A stretch of DNA of 64,000 bases. Origin: Diplonema papillatum. Its lineage: Eukaryota > Euglenozoa > Diplonemea > Diplonemida > Diplonemidae. The stretch covers positions 1-64,000 of the forward strand of contig JAPJBO010000072.1 in NCBI GenBank assembly GCA_030068145.1, given 5' to 3'. The translations under genes and the position numbers were made by a program. This document shows, piece by piece, positions 10,711-21,648 of this stretch (positions are counted from its first letter, which is position 1; each line of letters opens with the position of its first letter). Under the pieces are notes generated by a model. The model saw only the letters and a program-made list of their open reading frames with translations, ran no database searches and had not been told where the DNA came from.

Positions 10711-11240
10711 TGAAAATAGAACTTCGTTTTGATTGTTCCTTCTCGGGTTAAGAGACCAACAAAAAGAGTCGAGAGAATCGATCCCTTGTTATTCCATGCT
10801 TTATCATTCACGGCGAACGCCTGCTTTGGGCACGCTGGTTTGTTCACAGTAACATCGGTGGTCGACCCGTATGCGTATGGTGTACGCGTAAGCGCTTTCA
10901 TCCCGATGAAGAGATTACTTGCAAGGCACCATTACCACCGTTCATAGGGCACAGGTCTTGATGCGAGGGGTTGATCCCAGCCTTCTGAATACCAGCAGTA
11001 CGCTGATGCCCAGCAAACTGGGCCACCTTGCAACCTGAGCTCTGGATCCAACTACGAGCTTTTTAACAGCAGCAGCATTAATATACGCTATTGGTGCTGG
11101 AATTACCGCGGGTGCTGGCACCAGACTTGTCCACCAATTGTGTTCATTGACAGGTTTAGATATCATCCATTGCTTCTAACGTACTAAGTACGTGTCGAGG
11201 CTATTTCTCTTCGCTGCCTCAGCAGTGTTGCTATTGGGCG
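10710..11240 (-). rRNA. SSU rRNA, 5'/central domain fragment (out of order)
   Basis: On the minus strand this contains the 530-loop hallmark (GTGCCAGCACCCGCGGTAAT), the segment AATAGCGTATATTAATGCTG, and further downstream AAAGCATGGAATAACAAGG. In a normal gene this part precedes the 3' domain, but here it lies downstream of ITS2. The first ~third of the SSU was not found. Confidence 0.9.
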
Positions 11241-11499
11241 GAAATCGTCAGTCGCTCTCATTGAAGATCCATTGATCAAACACCATCCAATTTCATCAAA
11301 CCTTGCGATTCAATTCCAGAAGATATGCGATGCTCGTTCTCGGACCCAGGATTTCAAACAGAGCATCGATCGGGTTAAGTGATCTTTGCACCGCCACATT
11401 CTCATTCAAACCGATTCAACTCGATCAACAATAATCAGCAAGCCAATCACCATCGAATCAAGAGTCGAACGCAGTCTGAGAGATTAGATTTTCAAGCGA
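11241..11499 (-). other. ITS2-like spacer
   Basis: The spacer lies between the 5.8S-like sequence and the displaced SSU fragment. No LSU 5' start was recognised in it. Confidence 0.6.
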
Positions 11500-11655
11500 C
11501 ACTCAACTGCTGATGGGCATGGGCGAACCCAGCCCGCTAATGCGTTCGACGACCTGATGAGTCTCATGCTTCTGCAATTCCCATTGACTATCGCGTCTGG
11601 CCGCGGTCTTCATCGTTCCCAGAGCCAAGACATCCACCGATAAGTGCAATTGATG
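11500..11655 (-). rRNA. 5.8S rRNA
   Basis: The minus strand shows the 5.8S core: CGATGAAGACCGCGGCCAGA, GGGAATTGCAGAAGCATGAG and CGTCGAACGCATTAGCGGGC, diverged from but collinear with GATGAAGAACGCAGC / GTGAATTGCAGAA / ATCGAATCTTTGAACGC. Ends are approximate. Confidence 0.85.
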
Positions 11656-11812
11656 TCACCCTCGATCAACCGCAGTTGAGCCGAGGGGAACAGTTGTTTT
11701 GCCTTTCCGATTGCTCGGGATTTTCGATTTCCTTCATGACCATGTTTGAATCCTCGGTTTCCAATCTGTTTGAAAGTCGTTTCCTCATTCCATTCAGAAT
11801 TGAAATCTTTGG
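11656..11812 (-). other. ITS1
   Basis: The ~155 bp between the SSU 3' end and 5.8S have no coding potential that I trust. Confidence 0.75.
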
Positions 11813-12860
11813 TAATGATCCTGCTGCAGGTTCACCTACAGCAACCTTGTTACGACTTTTGCTTCCTCTAGCTGAGAAACATTGCTTGGATTCGGGCGCT
11901 GAACTTGTTGCCAAGAACGAGCTTCCCTCTCCCCAAGCTCTATCCCACAGCCAATCGGTAGCAACGACGGGCGGTGTGTACAACGTAATCAGTGCAAGCT
12001 GATACTTGCGCCTACTAGGCATTCCTCATTCAAGGAGAATAATTGCAATCATCGATCTCCCATCCTTCAAGATACGTAGCCGGAAGGCTCTCAAACTCGT
12101 TTAATGCGTCAGTGTAGTGCTAGGACATTTAGGAGCATCACAGACCTGCTATTGGCTCGCTCTTCCGCGCGCTATAAGTCGCGCGCAGTCCCCTTAAGAA
12201 GTAGTGCGCGTCTCGGGTAAGCAGCAAGCCGCCGATGCCAAAAGACACCCCCTACAACGACACGCCCACCTATTTAAGGGTCGAGATCTCGTTCGTTAAC
12301 GGAATCAACCTGACAAATCACTCCACCAACCAGGAGCGGCCATGCACCACCACACAATTCATCGAGAAAGAGCTCTCAATCTGTCAGTCCTTGAGATCGT
12401 CCTGACCTAGTAACTTTCCCGTGTTGAGTCAAATTAAGCCGCATACTCCACGCCTGGTGGTGTCATTCCATCAATTCCTTTAAGTTTCAGCCTTGCGAAT
12501 GTACTCCCCCCTGAACCCATAATCTTTGATTTCTCGTTCGGGGAGTGCCGTGGGAGCCAAAATGACTTCCCTCGATCCTGAGACGGCATCGTTTACAGCA
12601 GTGGACTACGACGGTATCTGATCATCTTGGATCCCCACGCTCTCGTTCTTGATTAATGAAGACATTCTTGTCGAATGCTTTCGCAGAAGTTCGTCTTCCT
12701 ACGATCTAAGAATTTCACCTCTGACGTAGGAGTACGTACGACCCCGGCAGTCCCTATTGATCCCGCGCAACGAGGCCTTAGACGAAACTCAAAAGAGAAC
12801 CGCTAAGATGATCGTTAGGCTAATCTTCTCCCAAACACGCTGCCAGCGTTCTCTTTTGTA
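11813..12860 (-). rRNA. SSU rRNA, central to 3' end
   Basis: The minus strand runs from GAGAACGCTGGCAGCGTGTT to the 3' end GAACCTGCAGCAGGATCATT. It includes AACTTAAAGGAATTGATGGA, the GTACACACCGCCCGTCG universal site near 11970, and TTGATTCCGTTAACGAACGA. The last two-thirds look intact. It is cut at its 5' side at about 12860. The sequence resembles Euglenozoa in several variable positions. Confidence 0.95.
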
Positions 12861-13351
12861 TTTACAAGGCATTGCTACTACAAAATAATAAAATCCTCAC
12901 TCCTATGCTTGTGTCCGTCACTCTTGTCCACCGCTCCTGCTCTGCTTGCCGCGCGCCGTATGGTTGGAGTAAAAGGTGAAGCCAGAAAGTTGCTAATCTT
13001 GCTGCTGACCACAAGAAGTGGTGCCACGGCATCTCCGTAATATCCTCCTCCTTGGTGTGCGTCTCGTGCTGCAATTAGCTCCAGTCTCAGTGCCGCTGCG
13101 TAAAAGGGTAAGAAGAAAACGAACCAACTGTTAATGATCTTCGTGAGCGGTTGTGTGATGGAGCGAGAGGCCCTGTTTCACAGTATATCATTAGTCGGTT
13201 AATGTTAATCTTCTAAAACTAGCGTCGTATACGACAAGAAAAATGAAGCAAGTGGAAAGGGAGGGAGGGGAAGCAAGCTACTTTATTCCTCTGGACGAAT
13301 TGGAGCGGCAAACCTGTCGTTCGGATTATGATTAGTCTTCAAAGAAACAAG
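12861..13351. other. Intergenic, nothing recognised
   Basis: AT-moderate spacer between the SSU 5' break and the YggS gene. A third YggS exon was looked for here and not found. Confidence 0.5.
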
Positions 13352-15955
13352 TTATTTTCCTGCAAAAAAAAAGCGTACCATAGTCGAACCCTCTCGTATC
13401 GCCAATTCCATATCGCCGCTCATGCCCATCGAGAGTTCCTTCACGTTGACGTTGTCGAGGCTCAACGCCGCGATTTCAGTTTTCAATTCAGCGAGCATGC
13501 GGAAGCATGCCACGACGTCATCCTCAACTTCGCTTTGGACGCCGATGGTCATCAACCCTTCTACGCGCAAGTTCTTGCAGGCTTCGGAGATGTACTGCAC
13601 AAGAGGGACGCACTCGTCACGAGTGCACCCGCTCTTCTGTTCTTCACGGGACGTGTTGACCTGTGTTTGGCGAGCGTTTTGAGGTTGTATCAACCATACT
13701 CAGGACCGACTGATCCATGTCTAATTGCTTTTTAGAGTAAAAGTTCGCTTGAGAAACTGGGATTTTAGAGTCTGACATTCGTCAAATGGGTTAGGGGGGT
13801 TTGGGGGGGCATGCATGGCTTCACGGCGTTTTTGACAACGGAAACCTTCTCCCACTTCGGTTCGGCCTTCAATGTTCTCCGTTGAAGATACCAAAACCTG
13901 AACTCATCCGCGTCTATTGCCGCAGACTGTTACTGAATATCAAATTCAAACTACTACTACTACGGTGTGGTGTGATCATCATGCTGGGTGTGTGTCGGGC
14001 TCTTCTGTTGTTTATGCTCGCTGCAACACGCGCAACGACGAGCAAGCCAAGTGGAAGCGCCGCAAAAAGCCGAAGCCGCAGCGACCGCCCCCAAACGAGG
14101 AGCGCGCACCCAAAGTGGACAGCCCGCGAACCCAACGGAAGCGGAGCCGCGAAGACGAGCAGGCGGCAAGACGGACTGACACCATTTGCGCACTTTGCCA
14201 TGGGCAAGACGTACGAAACCCTGGGCACCAAGCTCAAGCGTCTGCGTGCGGCACAACACGGACAGCCTTTGGCTCGGTTTCAAACTTCCTAGACTGCACA
14301 CCCCATGTCGACCAACCACCTGCTGAGAGTGCTCCCTACCGGCTTCTGTACCATTCTGTCATCCCCCCCGCCCCCTTTTCCATCTCTTAGTGACATTACA
14401 TACGAAACAGACCCGGCTGCGGGGACACACAACCCGCAAGGGAGGTACGTCGCCAAGCCTGTGCAGTCTTATTATCGCAGGTTGCTACTGAGTATAACAT
14501 TTTCAAGCTACGGATTATTGCCTGGTGCTTGCCGGTTTTGTGCCGACTTCTTACTGAGTTCTACGGAAGGGTGCAGATCACACCACATTACTCCAGCATA
14601 CGGTAAGAACTGGAACAAAAACGCATGGCAGGATGAGCACACCAAATTACTCCAGCACGGTAGGAACTGGAGCAAAAACGCATGGCAGGATGAGCACACA
14701 CACATTACTCCAGCATACGGTAGGAACTGGAGCAAAAACACAGGGCAGGATGAGCACACCACATTACTCCAGCATACGGTAGGAACTGGAGCAAAAACAC
14801 AGGGCAGGATGAGCACACCACATTACTCCAGCATACGGTAGGAACTGGAGCAAAAACGCATGGCAGGATGAGCCGAGCCCTACAACAGGAGAATTCAGGT
14901 GGGGTTTCCAAGGTCTTCTAAGACTTGAATTATTTGAGTGAAAGTTGGCTTGAAACGTTTTCTTGCCCCCCGGACTTCAGCAGCCATACACGAAGCAAGT
15001 GAAAAAGTGCGGGAGTGGCCACTCCGCATTGAGGGAGTGCCACTCATTGAGGGGGTCCCACTCCCGCATTGAGGGAGTGAGGCCGACCGCACAAACGACC
15101 GCAAAACCACTCCCGCAATCCGGAGTGGGAGTCCGGGGTAAGCCGGTCCGTCCCCTCCTGCTAAACTGTGATAGACAGAAGAATGCAGCTCCAGGCAATT
15201 CTATGCAGCTCCAGGCAATTCTATGCAGCTCCAAGCAATTCTATGCAGCTCCAGGCAATTTATGCAGCTCCAGGCAATTCTATGCAGCTCTGGGGATAGG
15301 GATGGACCTGATAGACTATGGTAGACCTCGATTCGCTACAGTGAACAGCGGCAGGCAATTCGATGCAGTTCCAGAAGATAGGGATGGACCGGCTTAGTCC
15401 GGGGTGTGTACCACACCCCGCGCAAGCAAAGCAGCAAACCTGAACGTAAACCCGCAGCAGCCTCCCCGGCTCCAGCCGCTGGCTGATTTTTTCGGCCAGG
15501 CGTGCGCTGTCGACGGTCTGGATACAGTCTGCGAACGTGAGGACCTGGTTGATTTTGTTGGTCTGCAAGTGCCCGATGAAGTGCTTGTCGAAGGCGTGTT
15601 GGTGGACGCCGTCCTTCACGCGCTCGAGCGCGGTTTGGACGATGTTCTCGCCGATCACGCACGGCGTGTCCCGGCTGTATTTCGCTGCCGTCATGACCTC
15701 TTCCATGGTGCGTGTTTTCGTGGCGAAACACAGCGTCACACTGCTTGGGTCTCGCCCGCAGCTGGCGCATGCTGCCTCCATCCGGCGGTATACCATCTTC
15801 ACAGCATCGCCGATTCGCTGCTCGAGAACGTTCATGCTGGGTGTGCCAGTGTTTGTTTGTGCTCCCACCTCCTGTTGTGGGCGCGAAGTTGCTGCTGTGT
15901 GTGTGTGTGGGTTAGAACTCATGTATGAGTACCCCTTGTTGTTGAATTTGCCCAT
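13352..15955 (-). CDS. YggS/PROSC family PLP homeostasis protein, two visible exons
   Basis: The protein binds pyridoxal 5'-phosphate and buffers the free cofactor; it has an alanine-racemase-like barrel fold. Exon 1 (15440 to 15922 or 15955) carries the N-terminal half: the PLP-lysine region (FATKTRTMEEV), IGENIV, and HFIGHLQTNKI. It ends ...LLRVYVQ. Exon 2 (13352-13660) continues VNTSREEQKSG, then GLMTIG, LSMGMSGDMELA and EGSTMVR. Joining at CAG|GT...AG gives the normal family order across the boundary. Three in-frame starts are possible (15955, 15922, 15835); homology begins after 15835. The usual C-terminal IG..IFG is replaced by RFFFAGK at the frame end. A GT donor at 13378 suggests a third exon, but none was seen. 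Confidence 0.88.
14585..14870. repeat. Minisatellite, ~59-bp unit, five copies
   Basis: Units contain GGTAGGAACTGGAGCAAAAA and GGCAGGATGAGCACACCACA. Copies are nearly identical. It lies inside the YggS intron. Confidence 0.95.
15184..15405. repeat. 20-bp minisatellite grading into repeat R2
   Basis: ATGCAGCTCCAGGCAATTCT is repeated about five times (15184-15290). It then passes into a full R2 unit with GATAGGGATGGACC, matching 21088-21212, 44610-44780 (inverted), 53400-53512 and others. The array appears to be a local expansion of one R2 segment. Confidence 0.9.
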
Positions 15956-17513
15956 TTTTCTTCACATCTTGATTTAAAAAAAAAGATCTTGAAATTTTTG
16001 AAGCGGTACCTCGTGTCCGGGTGCCAGGGCGCGCGAACACGAGGCCGACGTCGAGATGCTGCGACGGTCACGACATCCTTCGTGAGAAGCGGCATGCGGA
16101 CGTGCGTGGTGACGGGGGGTGGCGGCCCGCCGTTCCGTGTGATCGAAAGGGAAGGGTTGCCCTTCATCGTCGTCAACGACTACGACAAGGGCGAGATGCC
16201 GCGGCCGCGTTCCAAGCGCCTCGCCTCCTCCCTCCCGACGGCGCCCGGCCAGAGGCGGCGCATGAAGCTGCCCGCCGCCGAAGTGCACACGCGGCTCGGA
16301 AGCACGAGGAGGTGGCGCAGCCGGCGGAAGCGGGACAGTCGCTAATCCAGCGGTGTGGTCGAGATGCTGTCCCCGCCGCGCCAGCGTCTGAAGGAGCCGG
16401 TCGAGGGTGAGAAGGCCGGTCACCGGCACGAGCTGACCGATGGGGTGCGGGCTCCAACGGAGTTTGAATGCGGCGATTGTCAGAAGACGATCCAGAAGGA
16501 CCGCGTGCAGGGGAGGTCCCAGGCTCCGCCCCCGACCCCCTAAAATGTGGGGTTGGCTCGACAGAGCTATTAGCATATCTCTCGTCTCACACCAAGTAAA
16601 CATTGTCCGACTCCACTGATTCCGACTCACTGGCTCGAAATCCGCTGGCTCCGTGGCAACAACAGATTTCGTCGCGGACCCGGAGCTCGATAACAAGCCT
16701 GAGGCTCGTGAAGGCCCAATGAATCTTGAGGACCGTAACCTCGATGAGATGCCGGAGGCCACAACTCTTCTATGGCAAAACCCATCGCATGTGGGTAAGA
16801 AGCAGTCTGCAGGATGCTCTGACACGTGCTTTGGTCACAAAGAAGTGGAGTGACACTGCATCGGAGGTAGCAGACAAACTTGCCCGTTTCGAAATGAAGC
16901 GGAAACGCGAACAGGGTGGAGAGAGCAGCGTGTGTGTCGAACCAACCCAAGCTGAGAAGCGTCGTCGGCTTGTTCAGTCTGTTGCCTTACCTTGGCACAG
17001 GTTATAGTCTACCAGAAGCGAAAAAGGATTCCGGGTGCTACGGTGGCCGTGCACGTTCTTGGGCGTGTGCCTCGTGTTGGGCGGGTGTTTTGTAACCCGT
17101 GAAGTTCTTTTCTGGTGCAATCCGACGAGACTGGCGCCGAGTTTTGTCTCACAGCTGGCCTTGGGCTGCAATAACCAATGACCGATGAACAAGGATCAGG
17201 CATAGACAAGCAAAGACGTTCCAGCATCAAGCGCATTACTCTGCTATCCTGGGCACCGAAGATCGTTCGTTGCGAACCCTGTTGTTCTTCTGTTTATCTC
17301 TGTTCTGACGCAGGAACGACTTATACCTCTTTTTTGTATTATATAGAGTCTTGCCAATGCCGACGAAAATCAGTCAGTCGCAAACTGCCTTTGTGGTCTT
17401 GCAGTAGCAAGCAAATGTGAAAGAAGGAATGTGAAAACGGAAGACTTTTTGGTTTGGTCCAAGGGGCTAGGGAAGCGACGCAAGAGTGGCCAAAAAAAGT
17501 TGGTTCTTCGCAA
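15956..17513. other. GC-rich and mixed spacer, possible decayed coding DNA
   Basis: 16010-16545 is strongly GC-rich with overlapping frames on both strands (plus strand includes GLPFIVVNDYDKGEMPRPRS). 16640-16990 has a Lys/Arg-rich plus-strand frame (EVADKLARFEMKRKREQGG). Neither matches a family I recognise. Both could be worn transposon pieces. Confidence 0.4.
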
Positions 17514-17742
17514 GAACATTTCCGGAGTTGGGGCTTGCACTGATAAACGCAGCAACGGACAATCAGCATCAACTGACCAAAGGTGATGAAAATGATGAGG
17601 CAAAAGTTTCTCGTTCTTCGCGTGTACAGGGTATAAACCTCTCTGGGGGGGTTTCCTGTATTTGCACTTTTTCGTTGGCTTCGTTTTCTCTTTCATGTGC
17701 AACCGTTGTTCCGGAAATGTTCCCGTCAGTACAGATGTACTA
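17514..17742. repeat. Dispersed repeat R5, long copy
   Basis: Shared with 44048-44228. GAACATTTCCGG near the left end and CCGGAAATGTTC at 17711 are perfect 12-bp inverted repeats, which suggests a small MITE. This copy has about 60 bp that the other lacks. Confidence 0.75.
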
Positions 17743-18894
17743 ACGAAAAAAAAAGGAAAGAAGAAGGGGGGCGGGACAAGCGCTTGAGGCCTGCCTACGG
17801 AGCCTCACTCTCCCTCCGGGTAGCTAACAAGATTCGACACCCTGAGGTAAGGTGGTGACTCGATTCCCGGCGGCAACGGGGTCAGGTGGGCATCCAAGGA
17901 TTCAAACGCTTTCGTGAAGGACGGGCCAACGGAAACACAGACGGCGACGTTGACAGCGTGCGTCAATGAACAGCCCGGATGTAGAACAAAACGGACAACG
18001 GACGGAATGTCTTCAAGCCGCAGGTCGATGCCCGTTGCGCTTGCGGCGCGCATTCGAACACGGCCGCGACTCTTGCCTTCTGGGCGGAAACAGATTGCGA
18101 AAATTGGTGTGTTGTATCTGAGCCACTTTCTTGTGGCTAGAAGAAAGAGCCTGCGCGTGCTTGTCTGCGTACCAGTACTTGCCAGTACCAGTTTCAGAGC
18201 CGGTATTTACCAGTACCAGTATCAGAAGCGGTATTTACCAGTACCAGTATCAGAGCCGGTAGCACCCCTATCCAACACATTTCTCCGCCCTTTGTGGGGA
18301 GGTTGGTTGGCAATGGACTCGGGAAAATTTTCTCGCCGAGCAAAATTGGGGAGCACCGTACTCTAGATACCCGCTTGAAGATGGTTGGAACCCCCATACG
18401 TGCATACAACCGTGAATGTAGTGAAGCCATCCTCAACGCGGAGCAGTTTCCGCTAGCGGGCTTAGGTTCGGGCTTAGATTGAAGAGGTGCTGTGAATACC
18501 CGCGGCTCCCGATTTCTTCCGGGCCTTCTTGCAAGGAAGTGTTAGCCTGGAACGGTAACCAAGCAAGAGTGAGCCGGGGCCAGGAGCTCATTCCCAACCG
18601 CCTGGCGAAATTCGACAGACAAGGAATCGAACCGAAAGGCGGAATTTATATCATTTTTTGGCCGACACACGTATCGGTATGAGAGAGTGAGTTTGGGGGC
18701 CATGTTGACGTCAACGGAAAAACTGGGATATATTTCCGCTTTTGTCAAGATGGTAGTCCAAAGCGCTTCTGAGACGGGGGCTCGCGCGAACGGGGGCATC
18801 AAGGCTACGAAGGCTGGGGGGGGGGGGTCGTAGAAATGCCTGCCTGAGCAAAAAGGTTCGGGTCGAGCCCGCGTAGAACAACCGGAGAACAAAT
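17743..18894. other. Intergenic, nothing recognised
   Basis: Includes short local repeats of ACCAGTACCAGTATCAGA at 18175-18250. No gene supported. Confidence 0.5.
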
Positions 18895-19765
18895 AAAAGA
18901 CGCTGATGCGCCGTCCTGCGCAATGTTCGCTTCCAGTACTGCTGCTGGGCGTTTTTTGCCGGGGCGGCTTTTCTTCTTTAGAGTGCAAGTTCACTTAGGG
19001 ATCCGGGGGTTTATAGTCTCCGGGTAAACATTGTCGTAAAAGGTTCCTTTAAGGTATCGTATGTTAGTGTAGCGGAATGGACGCTTCGCACGGCGTGCCA
19101 ACCCCCGGGCAGGCTGTGTCCTCGGGGGTGCTATCGCGGCCAGCCCGACGCCTCAGGGAACGGGCGCAGCGGACTTCTCGGGAACAATCGGCTTGCTGCA
19201 CCGCCACCGCTGTCGTGCACGTGGAAAGCCTGAACAGTCTTGTGATTGTGAGCTACGCATGCGGCGTCAGGCAGAGCAGCAAATACTATTTGCTCTTCAA
19301 ACCTGAACGATCCGAGCACAACGAAAACGTAGCAACGACGGAAGTGTGTGCGGATGACAGCAGGGACGTCATAAGTTCACGCGGGTGACGTGCTCGTGCT
19401 AGACCATGCAGACTCTTCTTGTTTGTGCGCACCTGCTTTGACAAATTTCATGCCGGACGCTGCCAGCCACTACATTATTGGTGCCAATGATGGTTGCTGG
19501 CACAAGAAAGACGCTAATGGGCCTCCTGCGCAATGTTCACTTCCCGGTACCGCTGCCGGGCGTTTTTGCCGGGGCGACCCTTCTTCTTGCGCGGCGGAAA
19601 GGCAGCTTCCCGCCCCCCGAGCAGGATACGTCCTCGGGGGGTGCTGTCGCGGCCAGCTCGACGCCTCCGGGAACGGGCGCAGCGGACTTCTCGGGAGCAT
19701 CCATCGGCAGTTGTTTTCCACCGCCGCCGCCGCCGCTGTCATGCACACAGTGGAAGAGTCGGCAC
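18895..19765 (-). pseudogene. Tail fragments of the NTF2-CCCH gene in tandem
   Basis: Three pieces (18895-18976, 19084-19228, 19509-19765) match only the basic C-terminal tail of the gene at 20032-20943, ending in the segment that encodes KNARQRYREANIAQE in the intact copy. The last two sit in tandem units of about 430-530 bp that also repeat the 3' flank (GTGCGCACCTGCTTTGAC). The first is cut off by an R1 piece. None carries the NTF2 part. Confidence 0.8.
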
Positions 19766-20031
19766 AGCCTTGTAACAGTGAGCTACGCACAGAGCGGCAA
19801 ATACAATTTTTTTTTTGCTCTTCAGCCTGAACGATCTGAGCACAACGAAAGTAGCAGTGTGTGCGGATGGCAGCAGGGACGTCATAAGTGCACGCGGGTG
19901 ACGAGCTCCTGCTAGACCATGCAGATTCTTCTTATTTGTGCGCACCTGCTTTGACAAATTTCATGCCGGACGCTGGCAACCACAAATTATTGGTGCCCAA
20001 AGACGCACTGCTGGCGCAAGAAACAAAGACG

Positions 20032-20943
20032 CTAATGGGCCTCCTGCGCAATGTTCGCTTCCCGGTACCGCTGCCGGGCGTTTTTGCCGGGGCGACCCTT
20101 CTTCTTGCGCGGCGGAATGGCAGCTTCGCACGCCGTGCCTTCCCCCGGGCAGGATGCGTCCTCGGGGGGTGCTTTCGCGGCCAGCTCGACGCCGCCGGGA
20201 ACGGGCGCATGTTTCTCGGGAGCACCCATCGGCAACGTTTCTTTTGCTGCACCGCCGCCGCCGCCGCTGTCGTGCACGTGGAAGAGCCGGCACGTTCCCT
20301 CCGGAAACAGGCACGCTCCGCGCTGGAACTCAGGGCAGAAGAGGTTCTCGAGTTGGTGCGACGGGCGCGTGTACTGCTCCGGGCACACGGTGCACTGCAG
20401 GAGAGTGACGCTCGGATCCTGCGAATGGTGCTCGGACTCGATCGCCCACGCGTTGTGCGCGCAGCCTGGAGGCTTGGTGAAAAGGCCGGCCAAACAGTCC
20501 AGGGCCACGTTGCGGAAGTCGTTCGTCAGCGGCTGTTCGTCTGTCGCCGGGCATTTGAGCATTGCCGCGATTTTGCCGTTCGGCAGAACAGAGTAATACG
20601 TCGTCACGTGGATTTTCACCCCCTCGAAGCGTTCGTGGCTGCGAGTCGTGTCGATTCGAAACAGCGTTTTGGACAACGAGTGGTACTCCTCTTCAACATC
20701 CACGGTTACACCTCTAGGTGCAAACTGGATCCATGCGTTGTAAATTCGAAGGCCACCGTCTGAGCCGCTGAAAATGACGTCCTTCGTCGGGTCCTCGAAC
20801 TTCGTCGCGAAGACGTGCTGCACGTTCTCCGTGAAGTGCTCAGCCATCCAGTCAGCCAGCGTGCCTTCCTCCATGGCCACGGTCATCTTGTCCATCTTCT
20901 GCTTGAACGCCAACAGGTTGCGCCGCTCATCGTCATCCTCCAT
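20032..20943 (-). CDS. NTF2-like domain plus CCCH zinc-finger protein, intact copy
   Basis: A protein of about 303 residues from the ATG at 20943; the frame extends upstream to 21027, but homology with the sister copy starts near this ATG (MEDDDE). Residues ~1-150 look like an NTF2/SnoaL-type alpha+beta domain (IYNAWIQFAPRG, TYYSVLPNGKIA). A Cys/His segment follows (CAHNAW...LQCTVCPEQY). Next is CPEFQRGACLFPEGTCRLFH, a C-x7-C-x6-C-x3-H finger close to the CCCH type. The tail is Gly/Pro-rich, then basic (PPRKKKGRPGKNARQR). CCCH fingers usually bind RNA, so an RNA-related role is an inference. I know no named family with this layout. It is the only undamaged member of a local array. Confidence 0.8.
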   Translation of the reverse strand: MEDDDERRNLLAFKQKMDKMTVAMEEGTLADWMAEHFTENVQHVFATKFEDPTKDVIFSGSDGGLRIYNAWIQFAPRGVTVDVEEEYHSLSKTLFRIDTTRSHERFEGVKIHVTTYYSVLPNGKIAAMLKCPATDEQPLTNDFRNVALDCLAGLFTKPPGCAHNAWAIESEHHSQDPSVTLLQCTVCPEQYTRPSHQLENLFCPEFQRGACLFPEGTCRLFHVHDSGGGGGAAKETLPMGAPEKHAPVPGGVELAAKAPPEDASCPGEGTACEAAIPPRKKKGRPGKNARQRYREANIAQEAH

Positions 20944-21087
20944 CCCCGCCTCCTTTCCACCTGTTTCTCCGAGATGGTTTGGACGATTCTCTTTTTTCGA
21001 TAAGCCAGATCTGGTTCCAGCTGTCAACTACTAACTTAGTGCCCAAGGATGCGCTGCTGGCACACAATAAACGTAGACCGAAGAATA

Positions 21088-21212
21088 CAGCACCGGGCCA
21101 TTCGATGCAGCTCTAGGGACTAGGGCTGGACCTGATAGACCGTGATTCACTGCGATAAACAGCGGCAGGCACTTCCATGCAGTTTCAAGAGATAGGGACG
21201 GTCCGGCTCATC
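21088..21212. repeat. Dispersed repeat R2
   Basis: Contains AACAGCGGCAGGCACTTCCA and GAGATAGGGACGGTCCGGCT. About 95-120 bp; copies also at 15290-15405, 39668-39750, 44610-44780 and 53400-53512, with fragments at 6453 and 7135. Confidence 0.85.
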
Positions 21213-21480
21213 CACGCCTCCGGGAACGGGCGCAGCGGTCGGAGCATCCATCGGCAACTTTTATTTTGCTGCACCGCCGCCGCCGCCGCTGTCGTGCACG
21301 TGGAAGAGCCGGCACGTTCCCTCCGGAAACAGGCATGCCCCGCGCTGGAACTCGGGGCAGAAGAGGTTCTCGACGAACGCCTGGGCGATCGAGTCCGAGC
21401 ACCATTCGCAGGACCCGAGCGTCACTCTCCTGCAGTGCACTGAGTGCCCGGAGCAGTACACGCGCCCGTCGCACCTACTC
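21208..21480 (-). pseudogene. CCCH-gene fragment with an internal inversion
   Basis: The left part (21208-21370) matches the CCCH finger and tail of the intact gene in minus orientation. From about 21372 to 21480 the adjoining segment (AWAIESEHHSQDPSVTLLQC) is present in plus orientation, so about 105 bp have flipped at the point just upstream of the finger. The NTF2 part is missing. Confidence 0.85.
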
Positions 21481-21648
21481 GTCATGATGAGTTTCATGCA
21501 GAACGCTGCCAGCTACTAATTATTGGTGCCCGAAAATGCATTGCTGGCATACAGAAGAAAGAGAGAGAGAGAGAGAGAGAGAGACGAGTTAGAGTGCAGG
21601 GACCATCTCTCCGGGGAGTTTCCGGTCTCCTCACTTCTCTTCGCACTG

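Larger units (their letters stand above)
13661..15439 (-). other. Repeat-filled GT-AG intron of the YggS gene
   Basis: Donor CAG|GTTTGC at 15439 and acceptor AACACAG| at 13661, inferred from protein continuity. The 1.8 kb interior holds an R1 piece (13729-13800), a GC-rich stretch open on both strands (14030-14290), a 59-bp minisatellite, GC-rich inverted short repeats (15010-15130) and R2-derived 20-mers. Confidence 0.8.

Noticed and set aside
13801-14390. Separate gene in the GC-rich part of the YggS intron
   Set aside because: Frames on both strands are open but none has a recognisable domain or clear boundaries.
15974-16825. 283-residue minus-strand frame
   Set aside because: Composition follows GC-richness; no motifs, and overlapping plus frames are equally open.
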